Assembly (NCBI GenBank): GCA_026710325.1
Contig: JAPORH010000015.1
Location: 1-55,567 of the forward strand
DNA: 55,567 nt
Source of the DNA: Litoreibacter sp.
GTDB taxonomy: Bacteria; Pseudomonadota; Alphaproteobacteria; Rhodobacterales; Rhodobacteraceae
Direction of reading: 5' to 3'
The position numbers and the translations under genes were made by a program. Under the pieces are notes generated by a model, which did not search any database, had not been told where the DNA came from, and was given only the letters and a program-made list of their open reading frames with translations. Every line of letters begins with the position of its first letter. Positions within the stretch are counted from its first letter, which is position 1. Shown piece after piece: positions 24,561 through 32,195 of the stretch.

Positions 24561-26199
24561 AAAGTTCCGCATCAAGCGCGACGGCACCGCAGCGGCCCTG
24601 GCGCCCGATCCAAATACGACCGCCGAACCACAGGACCAAGAGGTCGAGAGCCTGTTTACTCCGCCGACCGATGATGGGTTCGGGGCCCAGACTTTCCCGT
24701 CTCGTGAGAGAAAGGCCCAGCCTTCCGAAAAAGCGCCCGCCGACGAGCTGGAAGCTATTAAGCGCGAAGGGCTGACGGGGCGGCAGCTCCGGATGGCGCG
24801 GCGCGTGGCGCAGCGACAAGGGCTAACGCCAAGTTCCGATTTCGACGCCGTGCGGCAGCTGCGGGCCAAAGGGATTGACCCGTTCAAGCGTGCCAACATG
24901 CTCGAACTTGTCCTGACAGACACCCAACCAGATACAACTGCAAAGGCGCCCGGCGCCGCAGCGCCTGCGCCCGCACCTGCCCCGGGGCGCGCGCTGTCAC
25001 CTGCGGTGCAGAAACCTCAGCTCCCTTCGACAGAAATCAACACCGCCTCCGATCAAGCGATGGAGGTGATGAAAATTCAGCGCGACATCGCCAAGCGCCG
25101 CCGCAAGCGGGCGATGCTGCTGGCCGCACGCCTGTTTGTATTCGTGCTGCTGCCGACCTTTGTGGCGGGCTACTATTTCTACAAGGTTGCAACGCCGATG
25201 TATGCGACCAATTCCGAATTCGTGATCCAGGCTGCTGATAGCCAAGGTGGCGGCGGTGGGTTAGGTGGTGGGCTCCTCTCCGGATCGCCCCTGTCCAGCA
25301 GCCAGGATTCAATCACAGTGCAAGGGTATCTACAGTCTCGCGACGCCATGTTGCGGCTGGATGCAGATGAGGGGTTCCGTGCCCATTTCAGCCAGGACCA
25401 TATCGACCCAATCCAAAGGCTGGACGCAGACGCGACGCAGGAAGCAGCCTATAAGAAATTCGCCAACAGCGTGAAGATTGGCTACGATCCGACTGAAGGC
25501 ATCATCAAGATGGAGGTGATTGCCGCCGATCCCGCGACCAGCGCGCAATTCTCCAAACAGCTCATCCAATATGCTGAAGAGCAGGTCGACCAACTGACAG
25601 CGCGCAAACGTGGCGATCAGATGGAAGGCGCGGATCAAAGCCGCAAAGAGGCCGAACAAAAAATGATCGACGCGCAGGTGCGCATTGTCGAGCTGCAGGA
25701 AAAGCTTGGCGTGTTGAGCCCTGAAAGCGAGGTTGAGGCCGTCTTTGGGCAGATCACGCAGCTGGAATCTGAATTGCTGACCGAACGCATTTCTTTGCAG
25801 CAATTCCTCGCAAACCAGCGCCCGAATGAGGCGAAGGTTTCGGCCTCCGAGAACAAGATCGCCGAGCTCGAAAAGCTCATTGATGAAAAGCGCGCGCAGT
25901 TGACCGAAAGCAATTCAAACTCCGGCTCGCTGGCGCGTATATCCGGGGAGCTTTTGGTGGCCGAGGCCGATCTGGAAGTCCGCCAAGGTCTATTGGCTCA
26001 GGCGGAAGCTGCTTTTGAGGCGGCAAGTCTCGAAGCCAACCGTCAGGTACGATACTTGTCGGTTGCCGTCAGTCCTGTTGCGCCGGATGAGCCGACCTAT
26101 CCGCGCTCTTTCGAGAACACGATCCTCGCCTTTTTCATTTTTGCGGGCGTCTATCTGATGGTCTCGCTCACCTCCTCCATCCTTCGCGAACAGGTTTAA
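24538..26199 (+). CDS. kpsE: Capsule export inner-membrane protein (KpsE/Wzz-type polysaccharide co-polymerase) with long cytosolic N-terminus
   Basis: The protein has 553 residues. The first about 180 are cytosolic, Ala/Pro-rich and charged, with a conserved-looking helical block LTGRQLRMARRVAQRQGLTP and KGIDPFKRANMLEL. A membrane segment (AARLFVFVLLPTFVAGYYFY, about residues 198-217) is followed by a Gly-rich patch, a Wzz/KpsE periplasmic domain with coiled coil (about residues 370-500) and a second membrane segment AFFIFAGVYLMVSLTSSIL at the end. KpsE links the ABC transporter to the outer-membrane channel. E. coli KpsE is about 380 residues, so the N-terminal part is an extension. ATG at 24538 lies inside the end of kpsT. 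Confidence 0.82.
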   Translation: MSTKPKARKFRIKRDGTAAALAPDPNTTAEPQDQEVESLFTPPTDDGFGAQTFPSRERKAQPSEKAPADELEAIKREGLTGRQLRMARRVAQRQGLTPSSDFDAVRQLRAKGIDPFKRANMLELVLTDTQPDTTAKAPGAAAPAPAPAPGRALSPAVQKPQLPSTEINTASDQAMEVMKIQRDIAKRRRKRAMLLAARLFVFVLLPTFVAGYYFYKVATPMYATNSEFVIQAADSQGGGGGLGGGLLSGSPLSSSQDSITVQGYLQSRDAMLRLDADEGFRAHFSQDHIDPIQRLDADATQEAAYKKFANSVKIGYDPTEGIIKMEVIAADPATSAQFSKQLIQYAEEQVDQLTARKRGDQMEGADQSRKEAEQKMIDAQVRIVELQEKLGVLSPESEVEAVFGQITQLESELLTERISLQQFLANQRPNEAKVSASENKIAELEKLIDEKRAQLTESNSNSGSLARISGELLVAEADLEVRQGLLAQAEAAFEAASLEANRQVRYLSVAVSPVAPDEPTYPRSFENTILAFFIFAGVYLMVSLTSSILREQV

Positions 26200-26205
26200 G
26201 CGCTA

Positions 26206-27039
26206 ATGAAAACTGTAAGCTTTGGGTCGGTGCAGGCCTCCAACGACCTGCCCCTGACCGTGATCGCTGGCCCCTGCCAGCTGGAAAGCCGCGACCACGC
26301 GCTGATGATTGCCGAAGCCATGGCGAGAGCCTGCGCCGATGCGGGAGCGGGCTACGTGTTTAAGGCGAGCTACGACAAGGCCAACCGCACATCTGTTTCT
26401 GGCAAGCGCGGCCTTGGAATCGAGGAGGGGTTGCGCGTTTTGGCCGACGTCAAGGCGAAGCTGGGTTGCCCGGTGTTGACCGATGTCCATGCGCCTGAGC
26501 AATGCGCGTCCGTGGCCGAGGCTGTGGACGTGATGCAAATTCCTGCCTTCTTGTCGCGCCAAACCGATCTTTTGCTGGCAGCCGGCGAAACCGGTGCGGT
26601 GATCAATATCAAGAAGGGCCAGTTTCTGGCGCCATGGGACATGCCCAATGTGATCGCCAAGGTGGAGAGCACCGGCAATGAGCGCATCTTGTTGACCGAG
26701 CGCGGGGCCTCTTTTGGCTACAACACGCTGGTGGCGGATATGCGGTCGCTGCCGACCATGGCCAAGACCGGCTACCCGGTAATCATGGACGCCACTCATT
26801 CGGTGCAGCAGCCGGGCGGTCAGGGTGGATCGTCCGGCGGGCAGCGTGAATTCGCGCCCGTCATGGCTCGTGCGGCGGTCTCGCTTGGCATTGCCGGTGT
26901 GTTTATCGAGACGCATGAAGACCCGGACAACGCACCCTCAGACGGTCCGAACATGATCCCGCTGGATCAAATGCCAGCGCTCGTGGCGTCGCTCATGCAG
27001 TTTGACGCGTTGGCGAAGGAAAACCCCTGCCGGGTCTAG
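26206..27039 (+). CDS. kdsA: 3-deoxy-D-manno-octulosonate 8-phosphate synthase
   Basis: The 277-residue TIM-barrel enzyme condenses phosphoenolpyruvate with arabinose 5-phosphate to make Kdo-8-phosphate. Diagnostic blocks are VIAGPCQLESRDHA, FKASYDKANRTS, PVLTDVHAPEQC, IPAFLSRQTDLL, INIKKGQFLAPWDM and VIMDATHSVQQPGG. The Cys in AGPCQLES and other ligands point to the metal-dependent class. It starts 6 nt after kpsE. Kdo is both a lipopolysaccharide sugar and the linker of ABC-exported capsules, which explains the placement. The stop overlaps that of the convergent gene (27036-27039). Confidence 0.95.
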   Translation: MKTVSFGSVQASNDLPLTVIAGPCQLESRDHALMIAEAMARACADAGAGYVFKASYDKANRTSVSGKRGLGIEEGLRVLADVKAKLGCPVLTDVHAPEQCASVAEAVDVMQIPAFLSRQTDLLLAAGETGAVINIKKGQFLAPWDMPNVIAKVESTGNERILLTERGASFGYNTLVADMRSLPTMAKTGYPVIMDATHSVQQPGGQGGSSGGQREFAPVMARAAVSLGIAGVFIETHEDPDNAPSDGPNMIPLDQMPALVASLMQFDALAKENPCRV

Positions 27040-27419
27040 CGCGCGGCGAAGGAAGAGCGGACCTTGGCGGCCCATTTGCCATTTTCGCTGGTGATCACCC
27101 ATAGCGAGCGGAACCGGGCGATTTCCTTGGAACTCGCGTCATAGCGCACCACGGCAAGGTCGAAATGAACCTTGTCATCGGATGCGTCCACGACACGGAT
27201 ATCTTCGAATGCGGAATGGCTCCACTCGCCGCCCGCCCGCGCGCGGAAATCGGCGAAGTAGCTGTCAGGGGTCTCCCATGTTTTCAGGGTGACGCCGCTC
27301 AAGCGGAAATGCGGGAAATGTAACGTCGCAGAGATTGCCTTCGCGTCGCGCGCGTTCAGCGCGGTGATATGCGCGTCTAGAACGGCACGCGCCTCTACGA
27401 TTTTTTGATCAAGCGTCAT
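27036..27419 (-). CDS. NTF2-like/SnoaL-fold protein of unknown function
   Basis: The product has 127 residues. The sequence (ARAVLDAHITALNARDAKAI at the start, FRSLWVITSENGKWAAKVRS at the end) fits the NTF2-like fold, a small cone-shaped barrel used by many isomerases and hydratases. Catalytic residues cannot be assigned. The ATG at 27419 overlaps the end of the upstream amidohydrolase gene (27409-27411 stop), so it is the last gene of a three-gene unit with that hydrolase and the CoA-transferase. An in-frame upstream start at 27440 is less likely because it lies deeper in the hydrolase gene. Confidence 0.7.
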   Translation of the reverse strand: MTLDQKIVEARAVLDAHITALNARDAKAISATLHFPHFRLSGVTLKTWETPDSYFADFRARAGGEWSHSAFEDIRVVDASDDKVHFDLAVVRYDASSKEIARFRSLWVITSENGKWAAKVRSSFAAR

Positions 27420-28284
27420 TTTCAAGGTCCCACGGTTCAAACCCGTAAAGTTGTTCAGGGTTTGTTACCAGAATTTGGTTTGAAAGCTCTGGCCCTGCCC
27501 AGTCAAACAGCAGATCGGCCAACGCGCCATCATCGGGCACATCACCCGGGAGCGCCGGATGGGGCCAGTCGGTGCCCCAAACGAGGCGCTCCGGGTTTGC
27601 TTCGATCAATGCACGAGCCATGGGAGAGGCTTGTGTCCAGTCGTCGGGGGCTACGCGGTATGCGCCGGACAGCTTCACCCAAACTTTGTCACGCTCCAGA
27701 AGCTTCAGCAGGGTCTTGAACCTGGGTTCACTCAAGGCGGCGCCCGCAGGAACGTGGCCCATATGGTCGAAGACGACCGGAACGGGGAGGCGGTTGATCA
27801 GGTTTTCGAGATCCGGAAGCCGGGCGACATCAGCCAGCACTTGAAGGTGCCAGCCAAGATCGGCGAAATGCCGGGTCAGGCGGTCAAGATCTTCGACTTC
27901 TGCGCCGCTTGAGAAGAGCAGGTTCGCCCGCGCGCCGACCGCGCCGAGTTTGGCCATCCTTTGCAGCTCTGATACCGGCGTGCCCGCATCGACCACCACC
28001 ACGGCCCTCATGTTCGGATCGCCGACTTGCGCCTCCAGCATCGTTCGGTTGTCGGTGCCATATACGCTAGGCTGCACGATGACGCTTCGGCTGAGACCGA
28101 GGGTTGTTTGCAGTGCGCGGTAGGCTGAAAGCGGGGCCGGAGCGGCGGTGTAGCTGCGCCCGGGCACTTGGCCGGAGGGCGGCGCGAAGACGTGGAAGTG
28201 ACAGTCGCAGGCGCCTGCTGGCAAGGCGTTCTTTGGCGCCGAGCATGCGGGCAAAGGCGGTGCGCAGAGCGGCGGCTCAGTCAT
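27409..28284 (-). CDS. Amidohydrolase-2 family metal-dependent hydrolase, LigI-like
   Basis: The 291-residue TIM-barrel hydrolase shows GACDCHFHVFAP (the HxH metal pair, about residues 24-35), VFDHMGHVP, VWVKLSGAYR and the conserved RLVWGTDWPHP (catalytic Asp). The pattern matches the 2-pyrone-4,6-dicarboxylate lactonase/LigI branch, which opens lactones of aromatic-derived tricarboxylates. The true substrate is unknown. The ATG at 28284 shares ATGACTGA with the CoA-transferase stop (28277-28284). Context with a CoA-transferase and a TctABC transporter points to carboxylic-acid catabolism. Confidence 0.85.
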   Translation of the reverse strand: MTEPPLCAPPLPACSAPKNALPAGACDCHFHVFAPPSGQVPGRSYTAAPAPLSAYRALQTTLGLSRSVIVQPSVYGTDNRTMLEAQVGDPNMRAVVVVDAGTPVSELQRMAKLGAVGARANLLFSSGAEVEDLDRLTRHFADLGWHLQVLADVARLPDLENLINRLPVPVVFDHMGHVPAGAALSEPRFKTLLKLLERDKVWVKLSGAYRVAPDDWTQASPMARALIEANPERLVWGTDWPHPALPGDVPDDGALADLLFDWAGPELSNQILVTNPEQLYGFEPWDLENDA

Positions 28285-29434
28285 TGGCGAGAGAGGCGAG
28301 CATGGCCAGAACCTCCGCCCGCTGCGCATCAATTGCAGGGGCATCGCTGGAAGGCGGATAGGACGGCGTGCCGTTCAGGCGGAACGGAAGGGTGGGGACG
28401 TGTGTCCCGTCCGGCAGCTGCTGGACGAAGCCGCGTGCGGTGATGTGCTCTGACGCAAGCGCTTCGGGCAGGCTGCGCAAGCGCGCGCAAGGTACGCCCG
28501 CCTTTTGCAGGATGGGTTCCCAGTTTTCCGCGCTGTTTTTCATCAGCTCGACCTGTAGTTCTTTGGCAAATGCTTCGGCATTGGCGTTCCGGGCCGGGCG
28601 TGTGGTGAAGCGGGGATCGGTCAGCCAGTCTTTCCGGCCAAGTGCTGCGGCGAGGTTGTGAAAATGCGACTCCTCATTCACGCCCAAAGACATCACGCCT
28701 GATTTGCACGGAAAGCTCCCCGCACCGGGAGAGCGGCTATTAGCCAGATTTCCCCGACGCTGCGGCGCGTTTCCGGTGCGCAGGTAATCGGTGACCGTCG
28801 AGCTCATCAGCGCGAGCCCGGTCTCCAACATCGAGACGTCGACGAAGCCGCCCTTTCCTGTTTTGCTGCGTTCAAACAACGCCGCTGAAATGGCGAAGCT
28901 CGCGGCCATCGCGGTGCCATAATCGAGCACGGGGGCACCGACGCGGATGGGGCCGCTCTCAACGGTGCCTGTCGCCTCCATCAAGCCGCAGCTCGCTTGG
29001 ATGTTGACGTCATAGGCGGCGGTGTTTTCTTGTGGGCCGCCGCGTCCGTAGCCCGTCATGGCGCAATGGATCAGATGTGGGTGCTGGGCGCGCAGCGTGT
29101 CCTCGTCAAGCTTCAGCCGTCGCATCGTTTCGGGGATATGGTTCTCGACCAGTATGTCCGAAGCACTCAGAAGTTGGTGGAATATTGCATGATCGCCTTC
29201 ATCCTCCAGATCGAGCGCGATGGACATCTTCCCCGCGCCCTGGGTCATGTAGGAGGTACTCATGCCATTCGCAGCGGCGTCCTTATCCGTGCCACCACGA
29301 TGGCGGATTGCATCGCCGCGTGACGTTTCGACCTTGATCACCTCAGCGCCCAACAGCCCGAGGTAGTAGCTGCAGGCAGGACCTGCCAGCACATGGGTGA
29401 AGTCGATAACGCGCAGACCGTCGAAGGGTTTCAT
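28277..29434 (-). CDS. Class III (CaiB/BaiF) CoA-transferase
   Basis: The 385-residue enzyme moves CoA between carboxylic acids. The N-terminus MKPFDGLRVIDFTHVLAGPACSYYLG and EVIKVETSRGD are standard for family III, and the conserved Asp used as the acyl carrier lies in AAYDVNIQASCGLM (about residue 165). It is first of a three-gene unit and divergent from a LysR gene 100 nt away. Neither donor nor acceptor can be named; a dicarboxylate or unsaturated acid would fit the neighbours. Confidence 0.92.
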   Translation of the reverse strand: MKPFDGLRVIDFTHVLAGPACSYYLGLLGAEVIKVETSRGDAIRHRGGTDKDAAANGMSTSYMTQGAGKMSIALDLEDEGDHAIFHQLLSASDILVENHIPETMRRLKLDEDTLRAQHPHLIHCAMTGYGRGGPQENTAAYDVNIQASCGLMEATGTVESGPIRVGAPVLDYGTAMAASFAISAALFERSKTGKGGFVDVSMLETGLALMSSTVTDYLRTGNAPQRRGNLANSRSPGAGSFPCKSGVMSLGVNEESHFHNLAAALGRKDWLTDPRFTTRPARNANAEAFAKELQVELMKNSAENWEPILQKAGVPCARLRSLPEALASEHITARGFVQQLPDGTHVPTLPFRLNGTPSYPPSSDAPAIDAQRAEVLAMLASLAND

Positions 29435-29534
29435 CCTATGTTCTCAGCTCGCTCCCGGGTGTCTCCAAAAGAAGCTATTGCAGGGCCTGGCATAAAGAAA
29501 CCAAAATGAAACGGCTAGCTTATAAGGATTTTGT

Positions 29535-30431
29535 ATGCCTTCAATCAAATCGCTCCGCGTGTTTGTGCTGACCATGGAGCAGGGGTCGTTGACACTTGCG
29601 GCGCAATCCATGCATATCAGTCAGCCTGCTGCGACCCGACTTCTTATGCAGTTGGAGGAAGAGTTTGGCGCGCAGCTGTTTTTTCGAGACCGAAAGACGC
29701 TTACCCCAAGTCGGGAAGCAGAGATGTTCTACCCCGAAGCCTCCCGCATCTTGTCGTCCTACGAGGAGCTGCCTGCGATCTTAGCCGCCCTTAAAAATGA
29801 CGACACGGTTCCATTGAAAGTTGTCGGGCAAACCCGGTGCAGTTTGGGTTTGGTGACGCCAGCCATTACGCAGTTGAGCCAGGAGAATCCGCAGATTGAG
29901 ATCCATCTCGACGTCCATAAACGAAGGGAGCTTCGTTTGCGAAAAATCTGGGACCGGTTCGATGTTGGCGTTTTCGCAACCCCGCTTCACGTAAGCTTTG
30001 CCGAGATACGTTATTCTAGGAAAGTGGCGTGTGAGGTCGTGGTTCACAAAAGCCACCCTCTTGCAAAGAAAGAGTTATTATCGCCGGGTGACCTGAAGAC
30101 CGGCGACTACATAACAGTAAAGCACGCGCAGCAGGGGCGCTCCGTTGCGGGAGAAACAGTCGCGGGATCAGACCTGGATATCCCCGTAAAACATGAGGTT
30201 TCAAACGCGTTCGCCGCTGTGAGCCTTGTAAGGCAAAGGGTCGGGTTTACGATTACAGATCGTTTCGCGGTTGACCCTTCGCATGTTGAAGAACTTGCGT
30301 TCATACCGTTGAATCCCGCACCTACTGTCGAATACGCCGTTTGTGTATCGGAGGACACTCGAGAACATCCAATGACCGAACGCCTAATCGAAAAACTGGT
30401 CTCTATTATGGAAACCGTTCCAAAGGCATAG
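29535..30431 (+). CDS. LysR-family transcriptional regulator of the carboxylate block
   Basis: The 298-residue product has an N-terminal wHTH (FVLTMEQGSLTLAAQSMHIS, then QPAATRLLMQLEEEFGAQLF) and an effector-binding domain. It sits between the divergent CoA-transferase unit and the TctCBA operon and so is well placed to control both (inference). The 100-nt divergent gap is AT-richer than the surroundings. Codon use is less GC-rich than in neighbouring genes. Confidence 0.9.
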   Translation: MPSIKSLRVFVLTMEQGSLTLAAQSMHISQPAATRLLMQLEEEFGAQLFFRDRKTLTPSREAEMFYPEASRILSSYEELPAILAALKNDDTVPLKVVGQTRCSLGLVTPAITQLSQENPQIEIHLDVHKRRELRLRKIWDRFDVGVFATPLHVSFAEIRYSRKVACEVVVHKSHPLAKKELLSPGDLKTGDYITVKHAQQGRSVAGETVAGSDLDIPVKHEVSNAFAAVSLVRQRVGFTITDRFAVDPSHVEELAFIPLNPAPTVEYAVCVSEDTREHPMTERLIEKLVSIMETVPKA

Positions 30432-30488
30432 CTTCATAACTTTTTTGCATGTGAAATTCCGAATAATAAATTGGACAAATGTTTTTGG

Positions 30489-30510
30489 ACTCGGCAGGTT
30501 ACTCGGCAGG
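30489..30510 (+). repeat. Two direct copies of a 10-mer upstream of tctC
   Basis: ACTCGGCAGG occurs at 30489-30498 and again at 30501-30510, a 12-bp period with a TT spacer. It lies 75 nt before the tctC start and about 58 nt after the LysR stop. Same-face tandem sites of this kind can bind a regulator; no activity is shown. Confidence 0.6.
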
Positions 30511-30584
30511 GTACGCTCCAACGCAAGAAAGTCGGCATAGACTGACGGCGGGAGAGCTCAACAGTAGCCCGTAGGGAGAAAGAA

Positions 30585-31559
30585 ATGAAACTGAAGAACG
30601 CAATCGCGGGCGGCGTGGCCGCTCTCGCAATGGTTGCTGCTGGTGCAGCAGTCGCAGAATATCCAAGCAAACCCATCAAAATCATGGTTGGCTTCTCAGC
30701 CGGCGGCGGCACAGACACGACCGCGCGCGGCTTTGCATCCTACATGCACGAAGCGCCATCCATGAACGGTTTGCCTGCCTACATCGTGAACCTGCCAGGT
30801 GCATCCGGCCAGAAGGCTGCATCTGCCGTGCTGGACGAAGAGCGCGACGGCCACACGCTGTACATGATCAACATCGGTACTTTCATCGCAGGCGAGCTCG
30901 CCAAAGGTGAAGAGCGTCCGTACCACATCCCAGAAGACTTCGTGAACCTGGGCTGCGCCTCGCAGCTGGTGACATCCTTGCAGGTGCACACGTCCAACCC
31001 GGCTCAAACCGCGGAAGAGTTCATCGCGAACGCGAAAGCCTCCGGCGAAGAGATCACTTGGGGTACCTCCGGCGCAGCAACCATGCACGCCACCATCGGT
31101 CACGTCTTCTTTGACGCCCATGGCATCAAGCATAAGAAAGTGCCGTTCAAAGGCGGTTCCAACGCGCGCGCAGCGCTTGTGTCCCAGTCGGTTGACGCTG
31201 TGTTCGGTGGTGTGAACACGATCCCTGGTTTTGAAGCAGACATCCGCCCACTGGCCTCCGCCGGCGCTGAGCGCGACCCAACTGCGCCTGACCTGCCAAC
31301 CTTTGGCGAAACCGGCACCGACGGTTTGGGCTTCACCGGCCTGATGTGCCTGTTTGCTGCGAACGGTGTTCCTGACGAAGTTAAGGAAGACATCGGCGCG
31401 GCCATCGAGCACATCGCAGGTGTAAAAGGCTATCAGCGTTACATGGGCAAGAACTCCATGGGTGCGTTCTACACCAGCGGCGACGACGCCACTGCTGCAC
31501 AGAACGTGATGTATGACGTGATGGGCCCAGTGGTCGCGAACATCATCGCGAACCAGTAA
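30585..31559 (+). CDS. tctC: TctC-type (Bug family) solute-binding protein of a tripartite tricarboxylate transporter
   Basis: The protein has 324 residues. The signal peptide MKLKNAIAGGVAALAMVAAG (cleavage near AVA-EYP) is followed by the TctC start PSKPIKIMVGFSAGGGTDTTARGF and later TWGTSGAATMHA and VPFKGGSNARAALVSQSVDAVFGGV. It is a periplasmic receptor for a di- or tricarboxylate or related acid. GGGAGAAAGAA gives a strong ribosome-binding site. A hairpin after the gene probably lowers read-through into the membrane genes, as abundant binding proteins need. Confidence 0.93.
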   Translation: MKLKNAIAGGVAALAMVAAGAAVAEYPSKPIKIMVGFSAGGGTDTTARGFASYMHEAPSMNGLPAYIVNLPGASGQKAASAVLDEERDGHTLYMINIGTFIAGELAKGEERPYHIPEDFVNLGCASQLVTSLQVHTSNPAQTAEEFIANAKASGEEITWGTSGAATMHATIGHVFFDAHGIKHKKVPFKGGSNARAALVSQSVDAVFGGVNTIPGFEADIRPLASAGAERDPTAPDLPTFGETGTDGLGFTGLMCLFAANGVPDEVKEDIGAAIEHIAGVKGYQRYMGKNSMGAFYTSGDDATAAQNVMYDVMGPVVANIIANQ

Positions 31560-31576
31560 AGCTGTGATCTAACGTG

Positions 31577-31610
31577 GGGGCGAGCGCATCTTGTCGCTTG
31601 CCCCTTCTTT
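31577..31610 (+). terminator. Hairpin between tctC and tctB, probable partial terminator
   Basis: GGGGCGAGCG (31577-31586) pairs with CGCTTGCCCC (31595-31604), 10 bp with one wobble, and TTCTTT follows. It sits 18 nt after the tctC stop and inside the transporter operon, so it may attenuate rather than end transcription and may protect the tctC message end. Confidence 0.75.
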
Positions 31611-31673
31611 ATTCGGGCTTTTTTCGCGACGGGCCTGAATACAAAAATCCAAGCATGTCGACAGGGGGGCAGC

Positions 31674-32183
31674 ATGGGCGACCATGACTACAAGATCAAA
31701 GTGGAATATGGCGTCAGTGCCGTCGTTTTGTTGATCGGCTTTTTCTTTCTTTACCAGTCTTTCACCATCCAGACCTCTAGCGAGTCGGTCGGGCCACGGA
31801 CAATGCCCTTGATCCTCGCACTTGCTACGATTTGCTCGGGTGCATACCTCGCGTTCCGCGCATTCACCGGCAAGACAGGCGATTTGAAAGACGGGTATGG
31901 TTTCCTTGAAAGCGACGTGACCCGCATTTTCCTGGTGGTCGGATGCGGCGCGCTCTTCGTCGTTTTGTTCTGGGCATTTGGTTATTTCACCGCCTTGGTG
32001 TTCACCTTCATCGCCATGCTGTTCACCTTCGGGGTGCGCAACTGGCTCATCATGATCCCCGGTTCGATCATTCTGGCCATCGGGTTTCAGGCGGTCTTCA
32101 TGGGCATCATGCTGCTCAATGACCCGAAGGGGGCGCTGGTTGATATGCGCCCATACACCAACTGGATCACTGGCGCGCAGTAG
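31674..32183 (+). CDS. tctB: TctB-type small membrane subunit
   Basis: This 169-residue protein has four hydrophobic segments: VSAVVLLIGFFFLYQSF, MPLILALATICSGAYLAF, IFLVVGCGALFVVLFWAFGY and WLIMIPGSIILAIGFQAVFM. Size, topology and place between tctC and tctA identify it as the poorly conserved TctB subunit. The motif ESVGPRTMPLILA is typical. It ends 12 nt before tctA. Confidence 0.9.
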   Translation: MGDHDYKIKVEYGVSAVVLLIGFFFLYQSFTIQTSSESVGPRTMPLILALATICSGAYLAFRAFTGKTGDLKDGYGFLESDVTRIFLVVGCGALFVVLFWAFGYFTALVFTFIAMLFTFGVRNWLIMIPGSIILAIGFQAVFMGIMLLNDPKGALVDMRPYTNWITGAQ

Positions 32184-32195
32184 GAGGGCACGGAT

